DNA from: UMGS1649 sp045651205
GTDB lineage: Bacteria; Bacillota; Clostridia; TANB77; CAG-465
Length of the DNA stretch: 37,244 bases
Direction: 5' to 3'
Assembly (NCBI GenBank): GCA_045651205.1
Contig: JAZRSA010000043.1
Coordinates: forward strand, 1-37,244
Shown here: one piece after another, positions 1 to 7,948 of the stretch
Position numbering within the stretch: position 1 is the first letter of the stretch
Layout of the letters: every line of letters starts with the position of its first letter
Notes under the pieces: model-generated
What the model saw: only the letters and a program-made list of their open reading frames with translations
Databases searched by the model: none
Told to the model about the DNA's origin: nothing
Translations under genes and position numbers: made by a program

Positions 1-1
1 G

Positions 2-301
2 ATTAAAAAAGCTGCAAATGAGTTAGAACAAGTAAGCGGTAGTTAGGAATTAAGAAGAATAGCCGAGCTTCGTGAAAAAGCAATAAGAGATGAGCAAGCT
101 GCATTTAAGTCTTGCAATAGATAAAGGACATAAAATAGGATTCAAAAAGGAATTGAAGAATGAATTCAATAAAGTGTTAAACAAGGTTCCAAAGAAGAAA
201 AGAAACATATTGCAAAAAACATGTTAAGTCTTAATTTGGATATAGATATAATTATAAAGATTACTAGTCTTTCTAAAGAAGAAATTTTAGAACTTAAATA
301 A
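2..301 (+). pseudogene. Remnant of Rpn-family nuclease/putative transposase, C-terminal part
   Basis: Three reading-frame pieces together give the C-terminal end of an Rpn (PD-(D/E)XK nuclease/transposase family) protein. The first piece contains ELRRIAELREKAIRDEQAAF, split by an in-frame TAG near position 44. A middle lysine-rich piece follows in another frame. The last piece, ending at 301, reads NMLSLNLDIDIIIKITSLSK and then EEILELK, the usual family C-terminus. The upstream part is cut by the window edge. The nonsense codon and frame changes are scattered and do not sit on CGG codons, so this is ordinary decay, unlike the frame changes in virB4, xseA and nusB. Family assignment is by recognition of the C-terminal pattern. 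Confidence 0.7.
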
Positions 302-315
302 AAAAACAAGCCATA

Positions 316-348
316 AAAACGAGAAAGAATTATCCTCTTTCTCGTTTT
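316..348. terminator. Stem-loop, probable bidirectional terminator
   Basis: A perfect 12-bp stem pairs 316-327 with 337-348 around a 9-nt loop. It has an A-run on one side and a T-run on the other. It lies between the Rpn remnant (plus) and spoVS (minus), so it can end both transcripts. Confidence 0.65.
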
Positions 349-375
349 CGTCATTATACTTTATTAATTTAAACC

Positions 376-645
376 CTAATCTAATGCTTTAGGTTCTACT
401 GTAAATCTTATTCCAGTTTTCTCTGCATTATCTATCATAACTTCTGTGAAACATGGTGTACAAGAAATATCCATTCCTGTTGGAACCATAAATCCTCTTG
501 CTATTGCTACTGCCTTAACTGCTTGATTTATAGCACCTGCACCTATTGCTTGCATTTCTACTTTTCCATTTTCTTTGACAATTCCTGCTATTGCTCCTGC
601 CACTCCATTCGGACTTGACTTAGCTGATACCTTTAATATTTCCAT
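376..645 (-). CDS. spoVS: Stage V sporulation protein S (SpoVS)
   Basis: SpoVS is a small Alba-like, probably nucleic-acid-binding protein that acts in sporulation (septation and coat assembly in Bacillus). The 89-residue product matches the family almost along its full length: it starts MEILKVSAKSSPNGVAGAIA and contains the core AIGAGAINQAVKAVAIARGF. I chose the ATG at 645 because AGGAGG lies 7 nt upstream; a longer frame to 681 would lack a site and add residues not in the family. It follows ymdB on the same strand, the usual Clostridia neighbourhood (rny-ymdB-spoVS). It also has its own promoter in the gap at 682-710. Confidence 0.95.
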   Translation of the reverse strand: MEILKVSAKSSPNGVAGAIAGIVKENGKVEMQAIGAGAINQAVKAVAIARGFMVPTGMDISCTPCFTEVMIDNAEKTGIRFTVEPKALD

Positions 646-681
646 AATTTCCTCCTTTGTACTTAAACTTTCCACAATCAA

Positions 682-710
682 ATTATATCTAATATATATT
701 TTTTATGCAA
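682..710 (-). promoter_or_regulatory. Promoter of spoVS
   Basis: On the minus strand, -35 TTGCAT (705-710), a 17-bp spacer and -10 TATAAT (682-687). Housekeeping-sigma type. It lies in the ymdB-spoVS gap, so spoVS can be expressed apart from ymdB. Confidence 0.75.
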
Positions 711-729
711 GACTTTTGTCACTTTTTGT

Positions 730-1524
730 CTAAATATTTGGTATATTGTATCTTTCTATATTTATGCATTTTTTTGTATCATTATCTGTTTCAACAATTA
801 TACTATGTAAAGTTGCTTTATTTTCACTACATTCATATTTTATCTTTTCGCCAGTCACAAATCTTGCTACTGCAATTTCTGTTTTTAGGCCTAACACGCT
901 ATTATCCGGACCTGTCATTCCAACATCTGTTATATATCCCATTTTGCCATCTACTATTTTTTCATCAGCCGTTTGAACATGTGTATGTGTTCCATAAACA
1001 CATGTTACATCATCTTTTAAATACTGACCCATTGCAATTTTTTCAGCAGTAGCTTCAGCATGAAAATCTACAAATATATATTCTGCTCCATCTTGCCTTA
1101 AAATTTCTATTTGTTTTTTAGCCTCACTAAATGGATCTATTATATATTGATTATCTATTTCACCCATATGAACTCTACCAATTAAATTTATAACGCCTAC
1201 TTTTACATTATTTTTTTTTATAACAACAGAACCTTTCCCATCAAGATTAGTAACATTTGCTGGGATTAAAAGACGTTTTTCATTTTTATATAACACACGA
1301 GCCTCTTTTCTATAATATATATGATTTCCCATTGTTACAACATCTGCACCAACAGCATAAAGTTCGTTTAATTCTTTATCTTTTATTCCTCTGCCACCTG
1401 TAGAGTTTTCTCCATTTATTATTATAAAATCTATACCTTCGTTCTTTACGATATCTGGAACATGTCTTTTAAGTGCGTTTACACCACTTGCTCCAACTAT
1501 ATCTCCTATTATTAAAAATTTCAT
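730..1524 (-). CDS. ymdB: YmdB-type metallophosphoesterase (TIGR00282)
   Basis: Calcineurin-like phosphoesterase of the YmdB family, which hydrolyses 2',3'-cyclic nucleotides and affects biofilm and late adaptive responses in Bacillus. The 264-residue length is typical. Metal-site residues are visible: D8 in MKFLIIGD, E39-N40 in GEN, N67-H68 in GNH, H155 in FHAEAT, and H180/H182 in GTHTH. The ribosome site AAGGAG precedes the ATG. It sits directly upstream of spoVS. No rny is in the window, since the upstream neighbour is a divergent gene. Promoter at 1545-1573. Confidence 0.94.
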   Translation of the reverse strand: MKFLIIGDIVGASGVNALKRHVPDIVKNEGIDFIIINGENSTGGRGIKDKELNELYAVGADVVTMGNHIYYRKEARVLYKNEKRLLIPANVTNLDGKGSVVIKKNNVKVGVINLIGRVHMGEIDNQYIIDPFSEAKKQIEILRQDGAEYIFVDFHAEATAEKIAMGQYLKDDVTCVYGTHTHVQTADEKIVDGKMGYITDVGMTGPDNSVLGLKTEIAVARFVTGEKIKYECSENKATLHSIIVETDNDTKKCINIERYNIPNI

Positions 1525-1544
1525 TTTAATTCTCCTTCGTAGAT

Positions 1545-1573
1545 ATTGTAATATAAGTAATTTACTTTGTCAA
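1545..1573 (-). promoter_or_regulatory. Promoter of ymdB
   Basis: Minus strand: -35 TTGACA (1568-1573), a 17-bp spacer and -10 TACAAT (1545-1550), about 20 nt upstream of the ymdB start. Confidence 0.75.
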
Positions 1574-1613
1574 ATAAAGTATATATTTTTTACTCCTATT
1601 TATTACAAAAACC

Positions 1614-1642
1614 GTGACTTTTAAAGGTTTATATGATATAAT
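1614..1642 (+). promoter_or_regulatory. Promoter of the 1697-2107 gene, extended -10
   Basis: -35 GTGACT (1614-1619), a 17-bp spacer and -10 TATAAT (1637-1642), preceded by TG at 1634-1635 (TGATATAAT, extended -10). Confidence 0.7.
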
Positions 1643-1696
1643 GTTACCATAAGTTTTGAGAAGCCTATTAATTAATATTGAAGGAGAATTAAAAAA

Positions 1697-2107
1697 ATGA
1701 TAGAATTTTTAACATTTTTCGGTATCGGTTTTGGTACATACGCACTGGTTAAATCTTGTTGTAATTCAAAAAACACATCGCCTGTTAAACTGCTTAAAGA
1801 GAAAGTTCAACTTCTTGCATATGATTTCAAAGTATATAAACTCAGAAAAGAATATGCTGAACAGCATTCTTTAAACTATACCACACCATTTGCATTTAGC
1901 TGCTACGATGAGAAGTTTAGAATTGAAACTGAGTCTATGACTCAACTAGATTTTCTTAACAAGCTCAATACGCTTGTAAAAGAAATCGAATATCTTTTAA
2001 CTAAAATAGACGAAAACAAGAAAAACAACGAGCCACTTCTTTCTTATATCACTGTGTTCCAATCTTTAAAAGCAGAGATTCAAGAAATCAACCCATATGT
2101 TAAATAA
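1697..2107 (+). CDS. Hypothetical protein with hydrophobic N-terminus and coiled-coil-like body
   Basis: I do not recognise this 136-residue protein. Residues 1-18 (MIEFLTFFGIGFGTYALV) are hydrophobic and could be a membrane anchor, followed by a Cys pair (KSCCNS). The rest is charged and probably helical, with a Leu-rich stretch near 80-105 that could form a coiled coil. A good ribosome site (GAAGGAG) and an extended -10 promoter support expression. Its third positions are less AT-biased than those of its neighbours, which may point to a different origin. It stands alone between divergent ymdB and the convergent gene at 2143. Confidence 0.65.
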   Translation: MIEFLTFFGIGFGTYALVKSCCNSKNTSPVKLLKEKVQLLAYDFKVYKLRKEYAEQHSLNYTTPFAFSCYDEKFRIETESMTQLDFLNKLNTLVKEIEYLLTKIDENKKNNEPLLSYITVFQSLKAEIQEINPYVK

Positions 2108-2127
2108 CATCCCGTACCAACAACATT

Positions 2128-2161
2128 AAACAGCAAGATAGATTATTCCATCTTGCTGTTT
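2128..2161. terminator. Convergent stem-loop terminator overlapping a stop codon
   Basis: A 12-bp stem pairs 2128-2139 with 2150-2161 around a 10-nt loop. It separates the plus gene ending at 2107 from the minus gene whose stop codon (2143-2145) lies inside the loop. One arm therefore also encodes the last residues of that protein. Confidence 0.6.
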
Positions 2162-4695
2162 ATTCTTTCTAATTCATTTTTCATATCTTGTACCGCTGAA
2201 GCTAACATATCACTAGAAATTTGTAGACTATGTTTTTCTACTAAAGGTATATATTTTTCATATAATCCTTTAGCTGACTCTAATGCTAATTTGTTTACAG
2301 GTCCTATTTCATCTAACCTTTTTGTTAGTTTTATTGCATATCCAACATAAAATACATATGCAACTTCTTTATTTTTAAAATTAGCATTATATATATTAGA
2401 AAAATCTAAATAATTTTCAAAATAGCATCTTGCAGCCATTTCTAAAGCATATTTATTATAATATTCATTTTCTATTAAACTATCTATAGCCTCTTTTTCT
2501 TTAGCTAAATAATTATATATTTCTATTTTTAAAGTTTCTCTATCTTCATCTGAAGATGTTGTTATATATACGCTATTTAATAGATATATATGATTTTTAT
2601 ATTCTGATATTAAATCTGATAAATACGCAGCATTATATTTATCTAATCTTACTTTTTCCTCTAATAACCCAACGCGTTTATATGATAGACTTAGTTCTTC
2701 ATCTGCTTCTTGCGGAAGTATTATCATACTAGCTCTATACATATTAAAAGAATGTATTGTAATTAGTCCTAAAGCCATAAAACTCATTGTTAGAACTGCT
2801 ATTTTAGTCATTCCAAGATCAGACTTATTATCTAACATATACTTATCTTTTTTAGTTATATATGATGTTTTATATTCATTTACAATTATTCCAATTATTA
2901 CCCCAAAAATATTAATCATAATCCCATATGAAAATACTAAATCAAATAACGAAGTTATATTATATACTGTAAATATTAATAGATATGCTACTGCATTTTC
3001 ACATTTTTGTTTTAATAAGCTTAAAATTATTTTATATGTTGTAATTACCATTACTACATATATTCCAAAACCTATTATTCCTGCTTCTACAAGTATTTGT
3101 AAAGGTACACTATGACATTCTGAAGATACATAGTATTTAGTCTGAACCTCTTGATATCTTGCTTTAAATCCTTCTCCGCCAAGACCAAATATTGGAGACT
3201 TCAAAAATAATTTTAGTGAATCTTTATAATATTCCATTCTTAATAAATTATTTGAATCTTTGGTAAACGTATCCTTTATTCTATACATCAAATTATCTGG
3301 CATAAATAAATAAGATAATGTAATCTCCTCATCGCCTATTTTAAATTCATTTATTTTAACCTTACAATTTGTTGCCTTTATCATAAGTTGTAGTCTTTGA
3401 ACATTTTCAGATACTTTTATTGTACTTTCAAATTTACCGTCTTTTACTCTTGTATAGTCTAAATACTTAATTCTTTTTTTGCTAAAATCTTCTTTTATTT
3501 CATAAAGCATCATATGATATGCTCCATCACCTTCAAACTCTATGTCAAAAGAGATATCATATTTTCCTTCAAATTCCCCATAAATATTTCTATTTATTTC
3601 TATCGCTTTATCTTTTTTACTATTTAATTTCAAATCACATGGAATAGTCATTATGCATGCCATAATGCACAATGTTACTCCCGCAATTATTAATGCTGTT
3701 ATCTTTTGTTTTTTATTTATTTTTACACCAGATATATTTATCTTAAATCTTCCTTTTAAAGCATCAATAAGAGCAATATATATAACACTTAGTACAAATA
3801 CTAAGGCATATAGCAAGGCTACTTTATTATACTCTTGAGATAATATATATCCATCTATTTTTGCAACTAGAACGAACGCGGATATTTCTACTAATAATAC
3901 AGTTAAAATATTCGTGTAATTTTTCTTTTTAGTTAAGTGCGAAACATGCAATATTCCTAGTAATATGAACATTAATATATTCATTCTTGAACCTGTAAGT
4001 ATTACTGTCGTTCCTAAGAAAATACTACCAAGCATTTCAAATATTGCAAGTAATCTAAGTCCGATTGCTTCATTTTTATTTAAGCATTTTATATTCCTTA
4101 CTAATTTATTTTGTAATACACCACTTGCAATCAAGAATACAAGCGCTGTTATATTTGCGTATTGAAGTGTTGAGGATATTCTATTATTACTTTCCTCTAA
4201 ATATCCCATAGAATATTTATTTAATAATCCTTCAAAACCTCTAAATGTGATTTCGTCAACTCCAAGTATTCCTACTAGAACTGCCATTAAAACAAAAGCG
4301 TTTACATATATCTTCGGATTCTTACTCGATCTTGCTATAAAATACACAATTGCCAAATTTACATATCTAGTAAGTTCAAATATAGCAGCTTCTGTACTTG
4401 CATCAGTTCCAAATAATATAGGTAAAAAATATGCTATAGCAAGCCCTAATACAGTTATATCTATAGTTGTGCACATTTTGCTCTTGGTAATAATCTTATT
4501 ATCCCTAATATTTAATACTAATTTAACACCTAAACACACTAAACCTAGCCCACATAATACCAGATTAATAAATAACGAATCTATCTTGTAAAATCCACCT
4601 TTATATAGCGCGGAGATACAAAGAAGTAAGCATATTAGTATATCTAATACACTTGTTATTTTTATCATAAGTCTATTTGTTCTTGTATTCTCCAT
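2143..4695 (-). CDS. O-antigen ligase/polymerase-like membrane protein (Wzy_C family)
   Basis: Large 850-residue polytopic membrane protein. Many hydrophobic helices fill residues 1-340. A soluble insert of about 110 residues (about 350-460) follows, then the Wzy_C-type motif GLGGEGFKARYQEV and CHSVPLQILVEAGIIGFGIY near 490-545, further helices, and an extracytoplasmic Leu/Tyr-rich tail (about 670-850) that may contain TPR-like helices. Family members ligate or polymerise undecaprenyl-linked glycans at the membrane. The ribosome site is weak. It has its own promoter at 4720-4748 and is not near sugar-transferase genes, so the substrate is unknown. A related polytopic protein lies at 29496-30941. 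Confidence 0.8.
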   Translation of the reverse strand: MENTRTNRLMIKITSVLDILICLLLCISALYKGGFYKIDSLFINLVLCGLGLVCLGVKLVLNIRDNKIITKSKMCTTIDITVLGLAIAYFLPILFGTDASTEAAIFELTRYVNLAIVYFIARSSKNPKIYVNAFVLMAVLVGILGVDEITFRGFEGLLNKYSMGYLEESNNRISSTLQYANITALVFLIASGVLQNKLVRNIKCLNKNEAIGLRLLAIFEMLGSIFLGTTVILTGSRMNILMFILLGILHVSHLTKKKNYTNILTVLLVEISAFVLVAKIDGYILSQEYNKVALLYALVFVLSVIYIALIDALKGRFKINISGVKINKKQKITALIIAGVTLCIMACIMTIPCDLKLNSKKDKAIEINRNIYGEFEGKYDISFDIEFEGDGAYHMMLYEIKEDFSKKRIKYLDYTRVKDGKFESTIKVSENVQRLQLMIKATNCKVKINEFKIGDEEITLSYLFMPDNLMYRIKDTFTKDSNNLLRMEYYKDSLKLFLKSPIFGLGGEGFKARYQEVQTKYYVSSECHSVPLQILVEAGIIGFGIYVVMVITTYKIILSLLKQKCENAVAYLLIFTVYNITSLFDLVFSYGIMINIFGVIIGIIVNEYKTSYITKKDKYMLDNKSDLGMTKIAVLTMSFMALGLITIHSFNMYRASMIILPQEADEELSLSYKRVGLLEEKVRLDKYNAAYLSDLISEYKNHIYLLNSVYITTSSDEDRETLKIEIYNYLAKEKEAIDSLIENEYYNKYALEMAARCYFENYLDFSNIYNANFKNKEVAYVFYVGYAIKLTKRLDEIGPVNKLALESAKGLYEKYIPLVEKHSLQISSDMLASAVQDMKNELERINSKME

Positions 4696-4719
4696 ATTTC
4701 ACCGCTTTCTAATGCCTAG

Positions 4720-4748
4720 ATTATACAATATTTTAGGCTTGTTTGCAA
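4720..4748 (-). promoter_or_regulatory. Promoter of the O-antigen-ligase-like gene
   Basis: Minus strand: -35 TTGCAA (4743-4748), a 17-bp spacer and -10 TATAAT (4720-4725). Divergent from the promoter at 4771-4799, with the two -35 boxes only 22 bp apart. Confidence 0.75.
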
Positions 4749-4770
4749 CATTTGTATTTGTCGTATTTTA

Positions 4771-4799
4771 TTGCAAAATCTGGCTTTTTGTTGTATAAT
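4771..4799 (+). promoter_or_regulatory. Promoter of the RluA-family gene; implies a leaderless mRNA
   Basis: -35 TTGCAA (4771-4776), a 17-bp spacer and -10 TATAAT (4794-4799). The start codon begins at 4807, 7 nt after the -10 box, about where transcription should start. No Shine-Dalgarno sequence is present. Confidence 0.75.
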
Positions 4800-4806
4800 T
4801 TTATCT

Positions 4807-5709
4807 ATGAGAAGTTTTAAAATAAAAGAAAAATATAATGATAAAGATATAACATATGTATTAAAGAAAGAATTCCCACGTTTAAGCAATTCTTCTTTAA
4901 ACAAAGTATTTAGAGTAAAAGACGTTAAAGTAAATGGTGTTCGTGTTACTAAAAATTACCTTGTAACTCCTGGTGAAGAAGTTCAAGTTTATCTAACAGA
5001 CAACATATTATTTGGTATGGATACAAATATATTCTACGCTTATGAAGACGATAATATATTAGTTGCATACAAGCCTAAAGGAGTTGTTTCTACTCTTGGT
5101 AAAGATAAACGTGAAGTGTCTAAAGTATACTTTGATGAAATTGTAAAAAAAGAAAAAACAGGTACTGTTATATGCCATAGATTAGATACAAATACTGAAG
5201 GCTTAGTTGTATTTGCTAAGACAAAAGAAGCTCACGAAGAACTTCTTGACGCTTTCAAAAACAATAATATACACAAAGAGTACTTAACACTTGTATATGG
5301 CAAACCTACTAAAGATTCTGCTAAGCTTTCACACTACATTACTGAGGATAATGGCTATTCTAAAGTACTTCCTAAAAATGTTCCTGGAAGCAAATCTTGT
5401 ATTACGGAGTATTCTTTAGTAGAATACAACAAAAAGCTAAATGCAAGTATTTTATCCGTTAAGTTATACACAGGAAGAACACATCAAATACGAGCTCATA
5501 TGAAGTTTATAGACTGTCCTGTTATTGGAGATTCTAAATATTCTACTAACGAAATTAATGCTAAATTTAAGCTATATACACAAGTTCTTTATGCATCTAA
5601 ATATACATTTAGTTTGCCAAAAGAATCTCCTCTTTACTATCTAAATAATGTAACAATAGATATTAAAGATACTATATTAGAAAAAATACATGGTTTATTA
5701 AAACATTAA
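4807..5709 (+). CDS. RluA-family pseudouridine synthase
   Basis: Converts specific uridines in 23S rRNA (or tRNA) to pseudouridine. The 300-residue product has an N-terminal S4-like RNA-binding region (about 1-64) and a catalytic domain with HRLDTNTEGLVVFAK (catalytic Asp near residue 127) and YTGRTHQIRAHM. An in-frame TTG at 4771 is the -35 box of the promoter, so the true start must be the ATG at 4807. That start has no ribosome site and lies at about +1 of the promoter, so translation is probably leaderless. Asd follows after a 41-nt gap filled by a hairpin. The exact target uridine cannot be told from sequence. Confidence 0.92.
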   Translation: MRSFKIKEKYNDKDITYVLKKEFPRLSNSSLNKVFRVKDVKVNGVRVTKNYLVTPGEEVQVYLTDNILFGMDTNIFYAYEDDNILVAYKPKGVVSTLGKDKREVSKVYFDEIVKKEKTGTVICHRLDTNTEGLVVFAKTKEAHEELLDAFKNNNIHKEYLTLVYGKPTKDSAKLSHYITEDNGYSKVLPKNVPGSKSCITEYSLVEYNKKLNASILSVKLYTGRTHQIRAHMKFIDCPVIGDSKYSTNEINAKFKLYTQVLYASKYTFSLPKESPLYYLNNVTIDIKDTILEKIHGLLKH

Positions 5710-5716
5710 TAATTTA

Positions 5717-5745
5717 CACCCTACAGCATAAAATGTTGTAGGGTG
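5717..5745 (+). promoter_or_regulatory. Hairpin covering the asd ribosome-binding site
   Basis: A 12-bp stem (one G-U pair) pairs 5717-5728 with 5734-5745 around a 5-nt loop, followed by ATTTT and the asd ATG at 5751. The only Shine-Dalgarno-like element (AGGGTG, 5740-5745) is buried in the 3' arm. It can act as a translation gate or, with the short T-run, as a weak terminator after the RluA gene. Confidence 0.6.
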
Positions 5746-5750
5746 ATTTT

Positions 5751-6731
5751 ATGATAACATGTGCAATTGTTGGTGTTACCGGTCTTGTTGGCAGTACATT
5801 TCTAAAGGTACTTGAAGAAAAAAATCTTGCAATAGATGAATACTATCTATTTGCTTCTAAAAACTCAAAAGGAAAAAAAATATACTTTATGGATAAAGAA
5901 TATGTCGTAGAAGAATTAACGCCTGAAATTCCGTCACACAGCTTCACTTATGCTCTCTTCTCTGCTGGGTCAGATATTTCTAAAGAATATGCAAAAGAAT
6001 TCACAAAATACGGTACAATAGTTATAGATAACAGCAGTGCTTTTAGAATGGATGAGGATGTTCCATTAGTTGTTCCTGAAGTAAACATAGACACAATAGA
6101 AAACCATAAACTTATTGCAAATCCAAACTGTTCTACTATACAAGCAATGTTACCACTTGCAGTACTAGAGAAAAATTATGGAATAAAAAGAATTGTTTAC
6201 TCTACTTATCAAGCAGTATCTGGTGCTGGTAAAAAAGGTATAGATGATTTAATGCATACTTCTTATGGTTTCAAGGAAGAAAAATTCCCACATAAAATAT
6301 ATGGTAACTGTATCCCACACATAGATAGCTTCCTTGAAAATGGCTATACTAAAGAAGAAATGAAAATGATAAATGAAACAAGAAAAATATTAAATAACCA
6401 AGATTTAGATATAACCTCAACATGTGTAAGAGTTCCGGTTATGAACTGCCACTCAGAAAGCATTAACATAGAATTAAAAAATGACTTTGAGCTAGATAAA
6501 TTACTTCAACAATTCTCTGCTATGGAAAATTTAGTTGTTTTAGATGATAGTAGATTTAACATATATCCTCTTAATGGTTTTGCAAATGATAAAGATGAAG
6601 TATTTATTGGAAGAATACGTAGAGACTACTCTGTTCCATACGGTCTAAACATTTGGGTTGTAGCAGATAATATTAGAAAAGGTGCTGCTACAAACGCTGT
6701 ACAAATACTAGAGAAATTATTAAATAGATAA
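5751..6731 (+). CDS. asd: Aspartate-semialdehyde dehydrogenase
   Basis: NADPH-dependent reduction of aspartyl phosphate to aspartate semialdehyde, the branch point for lysine/diaminopimelate, threonine and methionine. The 326 residues show the N-terminal nucleotide-binding GVTGLVGST, the active-site Cys127 in NPNCSTIQ, SGAGKKG, and the catalytic His234 in VPVMNCHSE. The gene is downstream of the RluA gene on the same strand and has no promoter of its own that I can see. Its start is controlled by the hairpin at 5717-5745. No dapA is adjacent. Confidence 0.95.
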   Translation: MITCAIVGVTGLVGSTFLKVLEEKNLAIDEYYLFASKNSKGKKIYFMDKEYVVEELTPEIPSHSFTYALFSAGSDISKEYAKEFTKYGTIVIDNSSAFRMDEDVPLVVPEVNIDTIENHKLIANPNCSTIQAMLPLAVLEKNYGIKRIVYSTYQAVSGAGKKGIDDLMHTSYGFKEEKFPHKIYGNCIPHIDSFLENGYTKEEMKMINETRKILNNQDLDITSTCVRVPVMNCHSESINIELKNDFELDKLLQQFSAMENLVVLDDSRFNIYPLNGFANDKDEVFIGRIRRDYSVPYGLNIWVVADNIRKGAATNAVQILEKLLNR

Positions 6732-6761
6732 TTTTAATGTGTATGTAATTTATATAAATAA

Positions 6762-6793
6762 AAAAGAAGAACATATTTAAGTGTTCTTCTTTT
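6762..6793. terminator. Convergent bidirectional terminator
   Basis: A perfect 12-bp stem pairs 6762-6773 with 6782-6793 with A- and T-runs at its ends, between asd (plus) and the minus gene ending at 6803. Confidence 0.8.
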
Positions 6794-6802
6794 CTTATTC
6801 TA

Positions 6803-7828
6803 TTATTCAACTATAACATTTGGACTATATGTTTTTGATTTAAGTTTTGTTGCAACCATTTCTGATGCATCACCTGGTTTTAATATATCTAAGTTTTTAA
6901 CTGTTAGTTTATATTTATTGTTTTCAGCATCAAATTCAAAAACACTTATAGATTTTTCTAATGTTTCTTCTAATTGTTGAAGATCTGTTGTAAAGTACAT
7001 ATCTTCGTCTTTTATATTAAATCCTATTTTCTTTGCTATTCTAAATATTTCTGCATTGTGGTTTACATCTTCACCTACGAATACTATTTGTGGTGCTTCA
7101 TAGAAACCTGCGTCATTTTTAGTAAAGTTTTCATAGAAATCTGCGTACAATTGTAATTTTTCAGCAAGCATGTTTTGCCAATCTTCATTTCTTCTTACAA
7201 CTTCAAATACATAATTAACCTCATTACCATCAGCCTCAAGTCTAACTGTTCCACCTGTTGGTTTAAATTTAACATTATATCTCTTAGAGAATAATAATAA
7301 ATTTGGATCAGCTTCTTTGAATGCGCCAACTTTTGTCATATATGCTATAACAACTTGGTTACCAGCTAATTTTCTTTTTAATGCATATGCTGGTTTTGTA
7401 TTATCTGTTGGTTGCCAGTTAGTTACAATATTTCTTTGTTTAAGAATGTATGTAGCTATTTTTTCTAAAGCATATACTCTGTATGAGCTTCTTCCTGAAG
7501 CTGTTTCAAAAGCATATCTAGAAAGTACTTTAGATTTTGTTAAATCTTCTAGCCATTTAGCAACTTTATCTTGTCTTTTTTCTTTTTCTAAATCGTCAAG
7601 TTTTCCTCTTGATTCTAATACTTGTGTAACTTGTCTTGATGTTACAAATCCGTATTCATTTACTACTTCTAGTGCTTTTATGTGACTCTCGTTAATATAT
7701 CCTTGGTCCATTTTAAACACTACTTGGTTTATTGATGCAAATCCTTCTTTACCATCAAATACCTTAATTTCATTTTCCCTTACTGCGAAAGGAGATACCT
7801 TAGTTTTTACTTCTGTATCATTAATCAT
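6803..7828 (-). CDS. Winged-helix protein with nuclease-like C-terminal half (replication-relaxation-like?)
   Basis: 341 residues, soluble. Residues about 50-125 look like a winged helix: a helix pair around EYGFVTSRQVTQVL, then a wing-like ASGRSSYRVYALEK. The C-terminal half has a beta-rich core with EADGNEVNYVFEVVRRNEDW, resembling the E-x-D...E pattern of restriction-nuclease-like folds seen in the 'replication-relaxation' family. This is a tentative fold impression, not a firm match. I chose the ATG at 7828 because GGAGG lies 8 nt upstream; an upstream in-frame ATG at 7843 would place that site inside the coding region. An extended -10 promoter lies at 7914-7942. It is downstream of the T4SS-like locus and might process or tether DNA for it. 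Confidence 0.6.
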   Translation of the reverse strand: MINDTEVKTKVSPFAVRENEIKVFDGKEGFASINQVVFKMDQGYINESHIKALEVVNEYGFVTSRQVTQVLESRGKLDDLEKEKRQDKVAKWLEDLTKSKVLSRYAFETASGRSSYRVYALEKIATYILKQRNIVTNWQPTDNTKPAYALKRKLAGNQVVIAYMTKVGAFKEADPNLLLFSKRYNVKFKPTGGTVRLEADGNEVNYVFEVVRRNEDWQNMLAEKLQLYADFYENFTKNDAGFYEAPQIVFVGEDVNHNAEIFRIAKKIGFNIKDEDMYFTTDLQQLEETLEKSISVFEFDAENNKYKLTVKNLDILKPGDASEMVATKLKSKTYSPNVIVE

Positions 7829-7888
7829 TTTAAATTCCTCCATATTAAAATTTTAATACTGTTTGGCCTTTGGCCCAATATTATTGAG

Positions 7889-7948
7889 ACATACTTAGTC
7901 CCAACATATTTATATTATATCACATACTTAGTTTTTATGCTAGTATGT
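7889..7948. repeat. Direct and inverted copies of ACATACTTAGT around a promoter
   Basis: ACATACTTAGT occurs at 7889-7899 and 7922-7932, exactly 33 bp apart (about three helical turns). An inverted partial copy (AGTATGT) lies at 7942-7948. The copies flank the -10 box at 7914-7919. The inverted pair can also form the 3' stem-loop of the gene ending at 7935. Confidence 0.5.
7914..7942 (-). promoter_or_regulatory. Extended -10 promoter of the winged-helix gene
   Basis: Minus strand: TG at 7921-7922 and TATAAT (7914-7919), together TGTGATATAAT. The -35 (TAGCAT, 7937-7942) is poor, as is common with an extended -10. Confidence 0.6.

Noticed and set aside
1..301. Active transposase at the left edge
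   Set aside because: An in-frame TAG and at least two frame changes break the Rpn-like sequence.
705..1052. Plus-strand frames antisense to ymdB
   Set aside because: No ribosome site; composition is that of the complement of a conserved gene.
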